Source: Gymnogyps californianus (taxonomy: Eukaryota > Chordata > Aves > Accipitriformes > Cathartidae). Taken from it: 64,000 nucleotides of DNA. Every line of letters starts with the position of its first letter. Position 1 is the first letter of the stretch. A program made the translations under genes and the position numbers. Below are positions 32,721 through 45,270 of the stretch, piece by piece. The notes beneath the pieces were generated by a model. It was given only the letters and a program-made list of their open reading frames with translations. It had not been told where the DNA came from and did no database searches. Where the stretch lies: NCBI RefSeq assembly GCF_018139145.2, contig NC_059478.1, positions 24,707,001 to 24,771,000 on the forward strand. Reading direction: 5' to 3'.

Positions 32721-33114
32721 ACGGGGCGGGGGACGAGCGCGGTCCGAGGCAGGTGGGGGGGCGTGGGCAGCCCTGCCCACTCTGCGCCCCCCAGCCCAGC
32801 TCTCCCTGGGGGGCACGCGGCCGCGGTGGGGCTGCCCCGGCACCCAGGCTGGCACCCACCAGCCCCGTCCCATCAGGGTGACCCTGCCTGGGGCTGTGGA
32901 GGCTGGCAGGGTGCGGAGCCCCGCACAATCCCTATCCCAGCGCACCCGGCTTGCCCCAGTCCCAGACACCTCCAGGGGCCGTCGGGGTGCTGGCCTGTGT
33001 CCCCAAGCCTGAGCAGGGGGACGGGGTGAAGGTGGCCCCGCGCCGCCGGCCAGCACGGCTCTGCGGGTGCTGCACAGGCGCGCGCACGCACGCGCAGCCC
33101 CGCTCTCCTCGCGC

Positions 33115-33460
33115 TCGCTCCCTCAATGTATTCCCGACTTTATGGGCACATTTTTCTTGTCAAGCTGACAGGGTTGCTAAGTGGATTTCTCCCTGATATG
33201 CGGACGGATTATCACATTACTCCAATGTCCTACACAAACATATTACTTTATATTCAATAGCCCTAATGAATATAAACTGCTTTTTCTTTTTTGGGGGTGG
33301 GGGGTAATCTATAGATTTTTAATGAGGGCACTATTAACTCCCTTCTCTTTAAAACAGACTTAGGTGCAGCCTCTGAGTAGAAAATCAATGGTGTTATTGT
33401 AGGAATATTGTATATTGATATTGTAATAATAAGATGCAATTGATTTAGGGGTGTTGTGCG
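33115..33460. other. Conserved-element-like island
   Basis: AT-rich complex block with 'gtcaagctgacagggttgct', an inverted repeat TTTATATTCA / TGAATATAAA (33247-33276) and 'gatgcaattgatttaggggt'. Candidate enhancer. Confidence 0.5.
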
Positions 33461-34529
33461 GTGTGTGTGAAAGGGGTCAGCCTGGGGTTATCCTGCCTCC
33501 TGCAAACGGAGCGGCAGCTCTGCCCCGCCGCCCTGCCCCTCGCCTTGTCGTGCGGCTTCCGAGCGTCGTCCCGTGTCCCCCTGCGGCAGCCCCAGGACGG
33601 CCGGGGTCGAGCCCACCCCGAGGCGCTGGGTCTCGGCTGCCTCCAGGACCCTCCTTGGCCAGGCTGCCAGTGCAGGGGGGGGCAATGTGCCGCCCTAACC
33701 TCGACGCCCTAACCTCGCCTCGCCCCGGCTGGCTTAGCCCTGCCACGTTTTAACCCTTCCACCTGGTGTTTTAGCATTACCCACTGCAACACCGCGCTGC
33801 CTCGACACCCACGTCCTGGCCCTCTCCGCATCTTGCCAAGCTCTCACCGCAGTGACAGCCAAGCACAGCGGCACGTGCACACGCGTGGGGCGGCGGGAGC
33901 CCTCTTTTAATTAGGGCTGGAGTTTGCCGCCGTTCAGCATCACTGGCTGCCCTTGTCCTTGGAGGGGGACGGACATTCCCACCGCACTCCTCTGCCGGGA
34001 CGGAGGCAGAAACCCTTCAGCCTGCAGCGCTGGGCTCACCACCCGGCGTGCGCCCTCCCTCCGGCCGCTGCAAAGCGGCACCACTGCAAACGCAGGACGA
34101 GCTCAAGGATTTTGTCAGCGGGAGGCTGGCCGGTTGCCCGGGCATGATGCGGCTGTGCCGCGGGAACGGGCTGCCAGGAGGAGCGATACTCACTTGGGCA
34201 GCCTCCGCACCCACCCCAGGCACCGGGGAGAAGGGAAGGGGCCGTGTCCCCACGCGTGCCGCCCTGCCAGCATGTCCCCCACCTCTCCTGCCTCCCCACG
34301 GGACCAGACCCTCCAGATGCCACCGCCATGGGGGCTCCGAGCGCTGCCGCGACCGCCGTGCGCTGGACCGAGACGCTCGTGGTGCAAGGAGTGAGCTTTT
34401 CAATCCCGGCGGCCGCCCGGGCGGGCTGCGGGTGGTTGGGGGAGCACAGGGCCCCCCTAAATGTGCTCATTTGGAGGCAGCCCCGCCGCACCTGTGCTAT
34501 GGCCGGGAAGACGGATCACCCCCGGCCCA

Positions 34530-34690
34530 AGCTGAGCAGGTCCATATTTAAACTGTCCCCATGCTTTATGGGCTGTACAAGAACTGATGCTCAGGCGACG
34601 AGGGGCCATTTGTCAATGTTCTAATGGCAGATTACTGTTAATGAATAATATCACTGCTGCCTTTGTATAACAGCTCCCTGCAAAGCGGAA
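34530..34690. other. Conserved-element-like island
   Basis: 'tctaatggcagattactgtt' and 'aatgaataatatcactgctg' inside otherwise GC-rich DNA. Candidate enhancer. Confidence 0.45.
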
Positions 34691-35214
34691 ACAGGGCCGC
34701 CCGGCCACTGCTGCCCTTCGTCTCCCCACTGCCGACCCTGGGTGACAGCAAGTGGCCTTGTGACCGGCAGGAGCTGTGCAGTCCCCACGCAGCCCGGCAC
34801 TGCTGCCAGCATCCCCGGCAATTGCAAACGGGAGTGCTGGGTGCTGTGTCCCCCCCAGTGCGCTGTGCTGCTCCCCCTGAGTGGGCACGTCTCCAGGAGG
34901 GGACAGCCATCAGGGGCAAGGAGTGACAGCGTTTGCCTGGCACGTGGAGCCAGGCTCTTGCGGCTGGTCCCCCTGTCCATGCTGGAGCCGGGAGGGAGCT
35001 GTGTCTGGTCTGCATCCATCCCCACCCATGACATGCTGGGCGAGGTGGGGACACCGGGATGCCTGGCCGCAGCAGTGACAAGGACATGGAGCCCAGAGCT
35101 CCCAGCCTGAAGGGATCTGTGGGGACACCGGGGATGGTCCTGCCAGGCTGCTCCCAAACAAATGGCCTCATAATCCTGCGCGCAGGGCAAGGGGCTCCGT
35201 GTGCCCTGCACAGC

Positions 35215-35350
35215 CGGCAGGTATATTAGGTGGAGCTGACAGCGACACGCAGAATATTAAGAATAACTTACCTCATTATCTGCAATTACGTTACTGCCAC
35301 ACACCTCATTTCTTCACGAAGAAAAGAAAATTAGTTTTATATTGACTTCA
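35215..35350. other. Conserved-element-like island
   Basis: Short block with 'ctcattatctgcaattacgt' and a TGACAG core at 35237-35242. Candidate enhancer. Confidence 0.4.
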
Positions 35351-36219
35351 TCCCAGTGCCTCCCCTGCCTGCCCCACCACAGAGCGCCCACACGGGCTCT
35401 AAAGAGGGTTTGGACACAATTAATAGTTGTCCTTCCCCTACCTGTTGCTGTCCCTGTCCCAGGGGGATGGGATGCTCGTCCCACCCCCCCCACACACCAG
35501 GGTCAGTGAGGCCTCCAAATCCGGCTCACCCTAGCAGGGATGCTGGAGCGGGGAGGGCCTGTCTCTGGCAGTTCCCAGGTCTGCAGGGAGGTGACACCGC
35601 CGGGCGTCCCCGGGAAGCAGCCAGGCAGACGAGGGCAGCGGAGGGGACCTGTCCAGGTGTTCAACCTGCCACCCCAGGCACCTGCCTCCTCCTGCCCGGG
35701 CTGGCCACCATCACCCCGTGGGTGACGGGACGCTTCCTCCCGTCCTCCGTGCTGGGGACTGCTCTTCCCACCATGCACCCCCCGCGCTGGCCCCCTCCCA
35801 GGGCAGACAGAGCTGGGTGGCTGGGGACACAGCGCTGCAAGACACCCAGCTGCTGAGACACCCGCCAGCCCCGCAGGCTGCCGGATGGCCTGGCACAGGC
35901 GATGCCGTGCGGGGGGAGCCCAAGATCAGGGGCATCCCAGCCGGAGGGGATGGCAGCTGGGGCTGAGCTCTCTTGCACCATCCCCAACAGCTCCTGGAAC
36001 CCACGAGCCCGAAGGACGCCGAGATTGCTGGGACCGAGGGTGGCACAGGGTGCGCCGAGCGCTCGGTTTGTCTGCCAGCCCCTGTGACTGTCCCCGCACA
36101 TGCAGCATCCTCGCAGGCCGGCAGGCATCCCCGGGCAAACAAAGCGAGTGCCGCCATCGCCCTGCTCCCGGCTGCGGCCGCTCACTGGCCGGGAGGGAAG
36201 GGGAGCGGCGTGCGCGGCA

Positions 36220-36690
36220 ATACAGGGAAAAAAGCCAATTTCATCTTTATTAGAAGGAGATTTCTCTTTTAGTAATAAGCACACTTCAAATAATTAGCGT
36301 GTTTTACGTAATAATGAAATTATGGAAATGCAGGCCACTTATTCAAACAAGTCACCATTACCATATTTTTAAATATTAGACTTAATTAGAGTTTATCACT
36401 TCAGAGAAGTACAAGGAGTGGAGATTTTTTTTTTCTTTACAAAAAAAATCCTCATAAAGTGTTTATTAAGAGCGGGTAAGAAGGGGATAATGATCTGTTT
36501 GGAAATTAAGGCAATCAAACATTTAATGCTCTGCACTCCTGTAGGCAAAAGCATTCAAATGAGTCAATTATACATCCATTATCCAGGCACGATTAAACAA
36601 GGCAGGACGGGGAATTTGTCCTCCGCATCATGCGATTGTCGCGAGGACTTATGTCCACTTAAAGGCAGCTAATAAAACACTAAACTTGGG
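36220..36690. other. Conserved-element-like island, about 470 bp
   Basis: Very AT-rich complex block with many ATTA cores ('caaataattagcgtgtttta', 'gacttaattagagtttatca') and 'gagtcaattatacatccatt'. Strong enhancer-like composition. Confidence 0.5.
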
Positions 36691-36784
36691 GAAGAAGAGG
36701 GAGGACTGAGAAAAGGGAAGACAAGGGAAGAGAGGCGGCGGGTCAGTGGGACCGCAGAGGGGCGAGGGTGGGAGGTGGGTAAGG

Positions 36785-36900
36785 ATGGAGCCGTGTCTGC
36801 ATCCCAGCCCTTCATAAATCAAAGTAATTAAGTTAACATGAAAATCAACTTCACCATCCCGTTAAATTACAGCATTTGCATATTAGGACTCCAATGAAGT
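36785..36900. other. Conserved-element-like island with POU octamer
   Basis: It contains ATTTGCAT at 36874-36881 and 'caaagtaattaagttaacat'. It adjoins a G-rich tract. Candidate enhancer. Confidence 0.45.
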
Positions 36901-36906
36901 AGGTAG

Positions 36907-36964
36907 CGGGTGAGGGAGGGGAGGAGGGGGGGGGGGGCGGGTCAGGGGAGAAGGATGGGGGGGG
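36907..36964 (+). repeat. G-rich tract with quadruplex potential
   Basis: At least five runs of three or more G within 58 bp, including a run of 12. It separates two AT-rich islands. Confidence 0.8.
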
Positions 36965-36974
36965 ACGCGCACCA

Positions 36975-37430
36975 AAAAGGGAACCATTTATTACGGTGAA
37001 TAACTAATTTCAGAATTTATAGCGCTGGATTTTCGTTCCTGTGCCATTTATATTACAGAAGGAAATTAAGGGGCGGGCAGGAGGCTGGCTGGACATCTTT
37101 CTGCGTTATTGCTTGTCTGCCATTTGCAAATCATTATTAATTGTGGCCCGTGTCGCTGGTGCAGCAGGGCAGGGTGCCTGGACAGCCGGAGCAGACACAC
37201 ATATCTCTTCATCAGGACCCCAGCCGCTAGCCCTGGAGAGCCAATTACCCCTCCCTGATTGGTATCAGATAAGGAGGGAATTTTTACAAATTAGGGAATA
37301 AATAGAATTTCCACACGTGGAGCAGGGAGGGCTTGAGAGGCAGTAATGAAAAACGATACATCACCATCAGCCAGACAACCCTATTCATACGCCGATGCAT
37401 TACGCTCACTACTCATAATCCTGCGGAGTG
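36975..37430. other. Conserved-element-like island with palindromic octamer
   Basis: It contains the symmetric octamer-type ATTTGCAAAT at 37122-37131, followed by 'cattattaattgtggcccg'. Further blocks are 'gagagccaattacccctccc' and 'gcattacgctcactactcat'. Strong enhancer-like composition. Confidence 0.5.
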
Positions 37431-38479
37431 ACAGACAGCCGCCGAGCCGGCCGAGCTGGAGGGGAGCGCATCCCACCGGCCAACTCGCTCCGAAGCACGG
37501 CCTCCGGCCACCAGCACCCTCGCGGCAGCCCAGGGAGGTCTCCTCTCCGCCGGCCCCATGGCGCAGCCTTTGCCGTGTCCTCGCTGGCTGCACACCGCTT
37601 GCTTGGCATCGCTCGGCTGTGCAGGCGGTGGGGACAGACCTCCTGGCAGGGGTGACGCCGCGCAGGAGCCGTCCCTGCTCTGCTGCCCGCAGCAGGAGCC
37701 CAGCAGGACAAGCCTTCAAACTCGGCCCCGAGTTTGGTGGTTAAAGTTGGCAGCCGGGCACCCAGCTGCACCCAAGCCTCTCACCTGACTCTCGTGTCCC
37801 TGTAGGTAAAGCATGTCTTCCCCAAAATTATCCAGCCCAAACCATGCCCTCAAGAAGACTCCCCCCTCCCTTGGTGGCTCATGGCAGTATCCTGCGATTA
37901 CAAGATCCCTGTCTAATTTCTGGCAAGGATTTCCCTTTTTGTACTATTCAACCCCCAAATCAGCCCTGTGGCTCTCAGCTCTGCTGCTCAGCCAGCCCTG
38001 GGTCCCCCCGCACCAGCGGGGTCCCTGTGTCACCTTGTGAGCGGTGCTAGGGCTCGAGGACAGGGGAGGCAGCGCTGGCTCCAGCCAGCCACAGGAGCAA
38101 AGGATGCGCTCCTGCATGGCTCTGCTCCATTGGGAACAGGCTCCGGTTGGGGCACCGCCACCCCCCTGTGAGCCTGCCGCCGAGGCAGCCCCAGCGCCAG
38201 CCCTTGCCCTGTGCAGACCGCAGAGCCGCCGGCCGGCTGTGTCCCCTGAGCCAGGACATCCACTTTCAGACCCCAGCAGCTCCCCGTGGCAGCACAGTCC
38301 TTTGCCCTGGGCTGTGACGGAGCTGGATGGCCCTGGGGACACAGCTGGCACCCAGCTAATGGGGGCCTGGCACGTGGCCAGCCTTGGAAAGAACAAATCC
38401 TGGAAGTGCAGGGACCCCGCTGACATTCGGGAGCCCAGTTTGCACCGTCCTCCCCGGCGTCGGAGCCGCGTGCCTCCGC

Positions 38480-38705
38480 GCCCGTAATTAGCTCTCCCTT
38501 ATGACAAGCACGTCACTAAACAAAATGCTCGGCAGGAGATCAATCTCGCCTGTAAGTCACGCAGCCTTTAATTTATTCAGCATACAATGTCGCTCCACCG
38601 CTGGCTTCCTGTAATTTATACCGTACACTGTCGTGTATTATTTAACTCGTCCGAGTGTTTTACAGCTCGCCTGAAAGTCGCTGTGCAAAATAAAGTCACG
38701 GTGGG
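38480..38705. other. Conserved-element-like island
   Basis: Complex block with 'gcctttaatttattcagcat' and 'gtgtattatttaactcgtcc', flanked by GC-rich DNA. Candidate enhancer. Confidence 0.45.
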
Positions 38706-39833
38706 GCACTGGCGAGGTGCAGGGAGGATGCAAGCTGCCCCCTTGCTCCGGGGCTGGTACGGGACCCCTGGCCTGGCTCAGGGACAAGGTGATGGTGACA
38801 AGTTCCCACAAAAGTTGGTGGCTCAGGTCCTCCTCCTCCAGGGCTCTGTGGGTGGGAACGGGAATGGGAATGGGAGGCGGGTCCTCACAGGAGCCCAGTG
38901 AACTGCAGGCTCCAACGCTGATGCTTTCTTAGAGGAGGAAAGGGTGGCGGCAGGGGGGAGAGGGCAGCAGGACTCGGGCCTGCTGGGGCTGGGGTGCCTG
39001 GGGAGAGCCAGCTGGACTTGGGGATGGGACAGGGCAGAGGTGCTCTCGGCACCCCTCCTCCCGGCTGTGCTGGATGCTGGGGACGGCCAGGCTGGTGCCT
39101 GCCCCTCTCTGCAACATGGACGGAGGGTCCCTGCCCACAGGTGCTGCTTGAACACAGCCAGAGATGCCAGAGCAAAGTGCAGTGAGGGAGGAGGCTGGGA
39201 GCACGGCTCAGGAGATGCAACAGCCTCATCTCCTGGACCGGCCTGGGCAAACTGTAGGGCTGCAGGCAGCTGCCAGAAGGGGATGGGGCAGGCAGGGGAG
39301 GTGAGCGAGCAGCAGCATTGCCAACGTGTCCAGCCCCACTGGTACCACAGCAAGAGAAAAGTCCAGGGGATGGGTGGGAGCCGGGATGCTGCTGCAGCAA
39401 CACTGCCCAGCCCATGGTCTGTCACCACCACGGCTCTGCCTTTGCCCTGCCTGCCCAGCCAGGACCATCGCTGCCACTGGGGCAGGTCCCTGGGGATCCC
39501 GGGGGGCGCTGGTGGGAGCAGGCAGGCCAGGCTGGTGGGGCTTCGTCCCACAGGCAGCCCCACAGCTCCACAGCCCCACAGTCCCACAGCCTGCGCTGGG
39601 GGCTGCCCCATCGCCCCTTCTCCCGTTGCACACCCCAGAGCGGGCAGAGGGCAGGCAGGCAGGCAGTGTGCGGTGGGATGGCTCCTTCCTGGCCCCTCCA
39701 GCAGGACACATGGCAGCAGCAGCCAGGCCTTGAGAGCAGGAGGGAGGTCCTACTGCAAAACTGGGGTAAGGACTGGGGCTGGACTGGGCTGAAAGCTGGC
39801 TGGTAGCTAGTGTGGCTGCTCTGAGCAGCTCAC

Positions 39834-39922
39834 CTAGTGCTTGTCTTTGGCCATGCGTCTGGATGGAAACAGTCAGTGATGTAGAACTGGATATCCTCCT
39901 GTTCAGTGTAAAGTTGCCATAC
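39834..39922 (-). other. Possible unannotated exon inside ERI3 intron
   Basis: Read on the - strand, an AG acceptor (at 39924-39923) precedes an open frame starting VWQLYTEQEDIQFYITDCFH and continuing PDAWPKTST. It ends at a good donor (CACTAG then GTGAGC). The acceptor lacks a pyrimidine tract, and no homology is recognised. The surrounding 39840-40020 block looks conserved-like, so it may simply be a non-coding element. Confidence 0.2.
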
Positions 39923-40020
39923 CTAAGCACTTACAATCACGATATTTATGGCTAGTTTATTCCAGGCTGTTAAAGGCAGCAGTAGTTATCCACAGATAAA
40001 GGGAATTCGGCTCCCCTGAC
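39840..40020. other. Conserved-element-like island
   Basis: AT-balanced block with 'gatatttatggctagtttat' and 'agcagtagttatccacagat'. It overlaps the possible - strand exon. Candidate enhancer. Confidence 0.4.
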
Positions 40021-40489
40021 GCCTTTTCTCCCTGTGGTGAAGGCATGCCTGGCCGGAGCCGGGTGCTCATGGTGTGTAACTCACCCGATGGTCCCGGCTA
40101 GAGCCAGGGCCAGGGCTGGGCACGCGGATGCTCGGCATGGCAGGGACGGTGGCTCTGGCTCTGCTGCGTGGGAGCTGCAGGGACAGACGTGGGAGATGCC
40201 GTCTCCCTGCCCCTGACTGATGTCGCTGGGGGCCAGGAGGTCCCCAGGCTGCAGGGAGCAATTCGGTCTGCCTTCCTGCTGGTCCCCAGCACTGGTGCAG
40301 GTGTCCCTGCCTCCCATATCCCCTCTGCCTGCTGCCATGCCTCTGCCTTGCCCTGCTCTGATGGAGGGTTTACTTAGGGCAGCAGAAAGCCAAACTGCTC
40401 TGGGGTTTTGCAGGGCATTTTGAGCCCCGCAAAGCCCCCCGCCACTGCCCAGCCATTGGCTCCGCTCCATGTCCAGCTCCTGACACCCA

Positions 40490-41080
40490 GTCCCACCACT
40501 GGGATTGGGACCCTAATTAGGGAGAAATTTCAAGGAAGAAATGAGAGAGTTTATAAAGCCGAGTTTCTCTCGCCTGTGAGTGACACGAGATGTCAGAGAA
40601 AGGAAATAAAAGGCAAGGATGCAATTCCAGTGCCGCCGAGAGTGTGTGGCGAGTCCTAATGGAAAGTTCTCCTGCTCTTTAAAGCTTGGTCAGATGGCCT
40701 AGTTATTGCTTTAAAAAGACCCAGAATCAAACTGCGGCGCCGCGCTCGAAGCCTTCAAATAAAGCGAGCTGTGTTTCTGCAGGTCCAGCGAGGCAGAGGC
40801 AGGCGATTACACAGAGAAGGGCAGGTCTCTTTATCTTGGAGGGAGACCTACCTATTTTTAAACATTAGCTCCAAATCAGCAGCTCACCTCTTTGTCTCAC
40901 ACAAACCCTCTCTCGCCTTCTGGAGGAGAGATCAAACGCCAGCCCTGCTGCCATTGTTTCTCTCCCAGTGAGATGGATGCGGGACTGTAATCTTCCCACA
41001 AAGCCACACGCTTCAAAGGCATCAAAAGTGCTTATTAAAAGTCCTAGGAAACTAATTTAATAACATCCCAAAGGGCTGGA
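40490..41080. other. Conserved-element-like island, about 590 bp
   Basis: Long complex block with 'gaccctaattagggagaaat' (a palindromic CCCTAATTAGGG at 40512-40523), 'ggcctagttattgctttaaa' and 'gaaactaatttaataacatc'. Candidate enhancer cluster. Confidence 0.45.
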
Positions 41081-41919
41081 AAAATCAGTGCTGGCAGCTC
41101 AAAATATAACCTGGCGAGGGAGAGGGGCCCCTGTTCAACATGACTCCATCTGCGGGAGGCTGCATGCAGGGCCGGGATGCTTCGGCATGCAGACTTGCCC
41201 CACTCCCCACAGCATGACCACCCTGGTGCTGCCCGCTGTCCTGCTGGGGACGCAGCTGGGTGAGTGGGAGCGTGGGGGACCCTGCCCCGATGGCACCGCC
41301 AGCGCAGCTCGCACGGGACTGTGTCTCCACCAAGGACTTTGCTGGGCCAGAGGCATCCTTGCATGGTGGGGACAGAATCAGTCTGTCCGTCTGCCCCGGC
41401 TCCACGGCTCAGCTCCCCTTGTCGAGCCGAAGAGCCCTGCAGTGTCCCAGAGGCAGGAGTTCAGGCTTGCCTCTGAAACATGAAAAGCACCGGGCGGCCT
41501 TTGCCAGCCCTCTCGGTGCCTGCTGGAGCGGTGGCTTTGTGCAACGCTCACCCAGACTGCCGGGCTGGAGGGGGCCGCACACGCGGCAGACGCACGCCGG
41601 GTCTGTACATGGTGCAGATGTGGGTGTCAGCCAGACCTGCAAAGCTGCGTCAGAGACCCATGTGCTATGTGCGAGACAGACCTGCACATCGCCCGCAGGG
41701 ACGGGCCAGTGCACGTGCCTTCCCACCAACGCGTCTGTGCAGCAGGCACATGCTCACAGCCGCAGCGGCACGACGGCTGTGCTCCCTTGCATCCCCCAGA
41801 GCCGGTCCCTGCTCCCAGCCCATGCTGGGCGACACGCGGGACTCTGGGGCTGCGTCCCGTCTGAACGGTGCAGGTTCCCGCAGAAAGGGGCAGGGGATGG
41901 AAATTAACGCTCCAGCCTC

Positions 41920-42190
41920 CGTCTCATCCTGCCCATTAGCGGGGCTGTTTTACTCCGGATCATTAAATATGTATATCTTATTACACGCCTTGTTACAGTA
42001 TTGAGCTCTATTGACTGATAATAAATTCCAAGCATCATCCTGGTCATAAATTTATCTGGAGATGATGAAGACTCAATAATCTAGTCATGCAGATAATATG
42101 ATAGGGCCTTAAAAAAGATCATTACATTATATGCCAAAATTAAAAGTGAAATACACTTTATTAACACTGTTTCCACACTCGGGGCCATTA
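41920..42190. other. Conserved-element-like island
   Basis: Clearly AT-rich complex block ('ggatcattaaatatgtatat', 'gactgataataaattccaag', 'acactttattaacactgttt') with abrupt GC-rich borders. Strong enhancer-like composition. Confidence 0.5.
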
Positions 42191-43109
42191 CTTGTTATAT
42201 CCCCTCCTGCCCTCCCACCCACTCACACATCGTCCCTCGGGTGAGCCAGGGAAGGTGAGACAAGGCAGAGCTGCCACAGCTCTACCCCGGCAGGAGCTTG
42301 GCAGAGGGGTGCAGGGGAGTGGCAGGCGGCACAGACGGTCACACCGGGACCTTCCAGCTTGACTCCAAGGATGCAGGGCCCTGCCTGGTACAGCACCGCT
42401 GCCCTGCCCATTGGGCAATGGCCTCTGAGCATCTCCAGGTGTCTCAACAAACTCCCACGCCTGGTGCTGCTCGCTGCCTGCCGGCAGCCCTCAGCAGGTC
42501 CTGGCCGTAGCCATCAGGACGAAGGGCAGCCTCGTCCCCAACCTCCAGAAGGAAAAAGTGACCCCCAGCAGCTTCAGGTCTCCTGAGAAAGCTGCCCACC
42601 CATCAGGGTTAACCCAACAGCTCCCACCTGACAGCACCTCTCCCCCAGGCTCCGGCAAGCTGCAGAGCCAAGACGGGGGTCCCAGTCGTGCCCGGCTGCA
42701 CTCGGTGTGGCACAGACAGCTGGAAAGCAGAAATGGCGATGTGGGTGCAGTGGGTGTCCCCTCTGAGAGAGGAGGGTTCCCGGCAGGCTCCCAGTGCCCT
42801 GGTGCCAGTCTCACTGAGCTGCCCCTCAGCAGGACAGTGAGGGCTGGGCAGCTCCCAGCTACCCTCCCCGGGGACCGGGGCTCAGCCCCCTCCTCCCGTC
42901 AGCCCTCCGAAGCCATTCCTCTCCTTTAATAAGAAGGTCACAGCCATTTAAACTCCTCTGATGAGGGCAGGCAGCTTGTGCCCCTCCTGCCTGGCGGGGC
43001 TCCCGCATGCGGATCAATGGCACACGGCAAGTTTAAAGCATCTCCCCCCCCTTCCCTCCGCCACCTTCCTCTCCAGACACGCAAGGTGATGAGCGCCGGG
43101 GGGGCCCGC

Positions 43110-43430
43110 GGATCGATGCCGCGACACGGATCGGCTGCTGGGAAAAACCAATCGCGGATCAGATGGAAACCGACTTCTTCTTGTATCTGCCCGGCTCTCG
43201 CTGGGATAGATTGGCTGGAGAAATCCGATGGCGAGAGGAGACAAAGGGGGAGGCGATGGGGAGAGGAGGAAAGGGCTGATAATGCTCCTGCCGCGGCTGC
43301 TCTAATCTGTGACAGCCTGAGGATTTGCTGAAAACCATTATCACATTGCTCTCCCTTCTCTTGTCCCTGATAAAGCCCCGGCTAATCTGTTTGTTGCAGG
43401 TATTGAACGAATGCATTTAGCGAAACAAGG
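43110..43430. other. Conserved-element-like island
   Basis: Complex block with 'gagaaatccgatggcgagag', 'gaaaaccattatcacattgc' and 'cccggctaatctgtttgttg'. Less AT-rich than its neighbours but non-repetitive. Candidate enhancer. Confidence 0.4.
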
Positions 43431-44004
43431 GGTGTGTGCGCGCCTCCCTGCCTGTGGAGCAAATTTTTTTTCCCTGCACCTCTGGCCTTGCTGGGAGGCA
43501 AAGGGGGAGCAGGGAGGACAGGGATGGTTTTGGGTGCAGCCTTGCTGCGGGCGCAGGCTCTGCCCCGCTGGGCCATGCCGTGGGCAGAGGTGCCATGCCT
43601 GGCACGGGGGAAACATCTCCGCCGACCGCCCTTTGCATGTTTGGGGGAGCTTTTCTCTAGGCACGGCATTTCATCTTCATAATGCAACTTGCGGAGGGTG
43701 GCAAGTGAAGCCCTGGGGCTGGCGGGTGATGCTGCAGTGCCGTGGCACATCCCAGCCGGGAACACCACCGCAGCCCACCGCGCACCCAGCCGCACTCCCG
43801 CGGGGCAGAGCAGCCGAGACGGGGGGACACGGGGGGTCTGTGGCGTGGGAACGGCTCCCGGGTCCCCCATCCGCCAGAGCCCGGCTCGGCTCCTGCCTGC
43901 CTGTCCCAGTGCTGACCTCGGCCCTCCCCTTGCGAGAGGCTCTTTCTCCGGGGAGGAGAGATAATTCAGTGGCTGTGAAAGCCCAGACGTGGGGCTCCTG
44001 CAGC

Positions 44005-44185
44005 CGCCTGTTACAAACAGTTCTAGTGGAACATTAATTATAGTAATTTAGCCGTGGAACACTAACTGCAGCCAGTGCAATAGCATTCAGTACATTAGTG
44101 GCTATAACCCACTCCTTAAAAAAGACATTTGGCTACTGACAGCTGATAAAATGAGTTGTGAAGCATAACCAAAGGGGAAAAAAAA
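44005..44185. other. Conserved-element-like island with internal repeat
   Basis: GTGGAACATTAATT (44026) is repeated 28 bp later as GTGGAACACTAACT (44054). It also holds 'ctactgacagctgataaaat' (TGACAG core). An A run at 44178-44191 closes the block. Confidence 0.4.
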
Positions 44186-44394
44186 AAAAAATCAGAAGCG
44201 TGCTGGGAGCGAGCCGTGGGGCAGGAGGGCAGGGCATGGGATGCCGGGGGGCATGGGGGGTGCAGGCGGAGGGCCAGGGGGCGGCAGGGGCTGCAGCAGG
44301 CACCCTCCTGCCCGCCATGCGGCACATGGGCCGGCAGGTTCCCCGTGCCGCGGGCAGGGCTCAGCGAGGCGGGGGCCGCATGGTCGCGTCTCGG

Positions 44395-44570
44395 CAGTAT
44401 GTCAAACAGAAGGACATTTCCTTCTATCTCCCAGCCGCCACCCCAGGGCACAATCCACCTACATTCAATCTTTACTCCACTACACATGTTTCCTTTCCAG
44501 CCTCGGATTATTTTTTATCATCAAATTACCGTGGCGATAAGATGGAGTAGATGTGATAGCGAGCAGAGCG
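44395..44570. other. Conserved-element-like island
   Basis: 'cctcggattattttttatca' followed by 'tcaaattaccgtggcgataa'. A pyrimidine-rich stretch follows. Candidate enhancer. Confidence 0.4.
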
Positions 44571-45059
44571 CTTGCCCTCCCTTCTCTCCCTTCCCCGGCA
44601 TCCCTCCTCCCTCTACCACCCCCAGCCTCCCGGCTCTGAGCAGGCAGGGGGTTATCCAAATGTCAGGGGTTGAGGAGAGACCCCCCGGCAGATGGATTCG
44701 CCGGCTGGGACAAAACCGCGGCTGGCAGCAAGTGCCTGGGTGCAGGCAGGCAGCAGCTGCCGCACAGCTCGGGTGGCCATCAAGCTGGCCGGGAAGACTT
44801 GCGGGGTGCCCTGCCGTGGCATGGGACGCTGCTGGCAGCCATGCTGCAGCAGAACCGGAGCCGAGCATCCGCTCCCCACTGCTCTGTCACAGCACCCTAG
44901 CTCCCCCACTGCACCCAATGCCCCAGCCTGGCACCGGAGGTGCGACAGCCCGGTGACACCGGCGAGGCGGCACGGACATGGGGAGCCCCGGCACAGGGGT
45001 GGCCAGGAAAAGCGCGGCCGTGCTGTTACAAGCCTGAGCAGCGCCGCGAGGCCCTGCTG

Positions 45060-45270
45060 TGATGAATCCTCCCCATCTCCTTGTTTACTCCAGTCTGCAA
45101 CAAATGAGTCCCTGCCTGTCCAGGGATAGCTCATCCGGAGGAATGCTCTTTCAGGCCTCTCCCTCTAATCCCTATTAATTTAAATAATGCTCAGCCACTC
45201 TTCTCAAACTATTTATTATTTATCAGGTTTGTTTATTTGTAGCTAACAGGTAGTGCTCAGCATGCGTCCC
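45060..45270. other. Conserved-element-like island
   Basis: 'atccctattaatttaaataa' and 'tatttattatttatcaggtt' within complex sequence. Candidate enhancer. Confidence 0.45.

Noticed and set aside
33247..33276. 10-bp inverted repeat with a 10-bp spacer
   Set aside because: About one such repeat is expected by chance in a window of this size, more so in AT-rich DNA.
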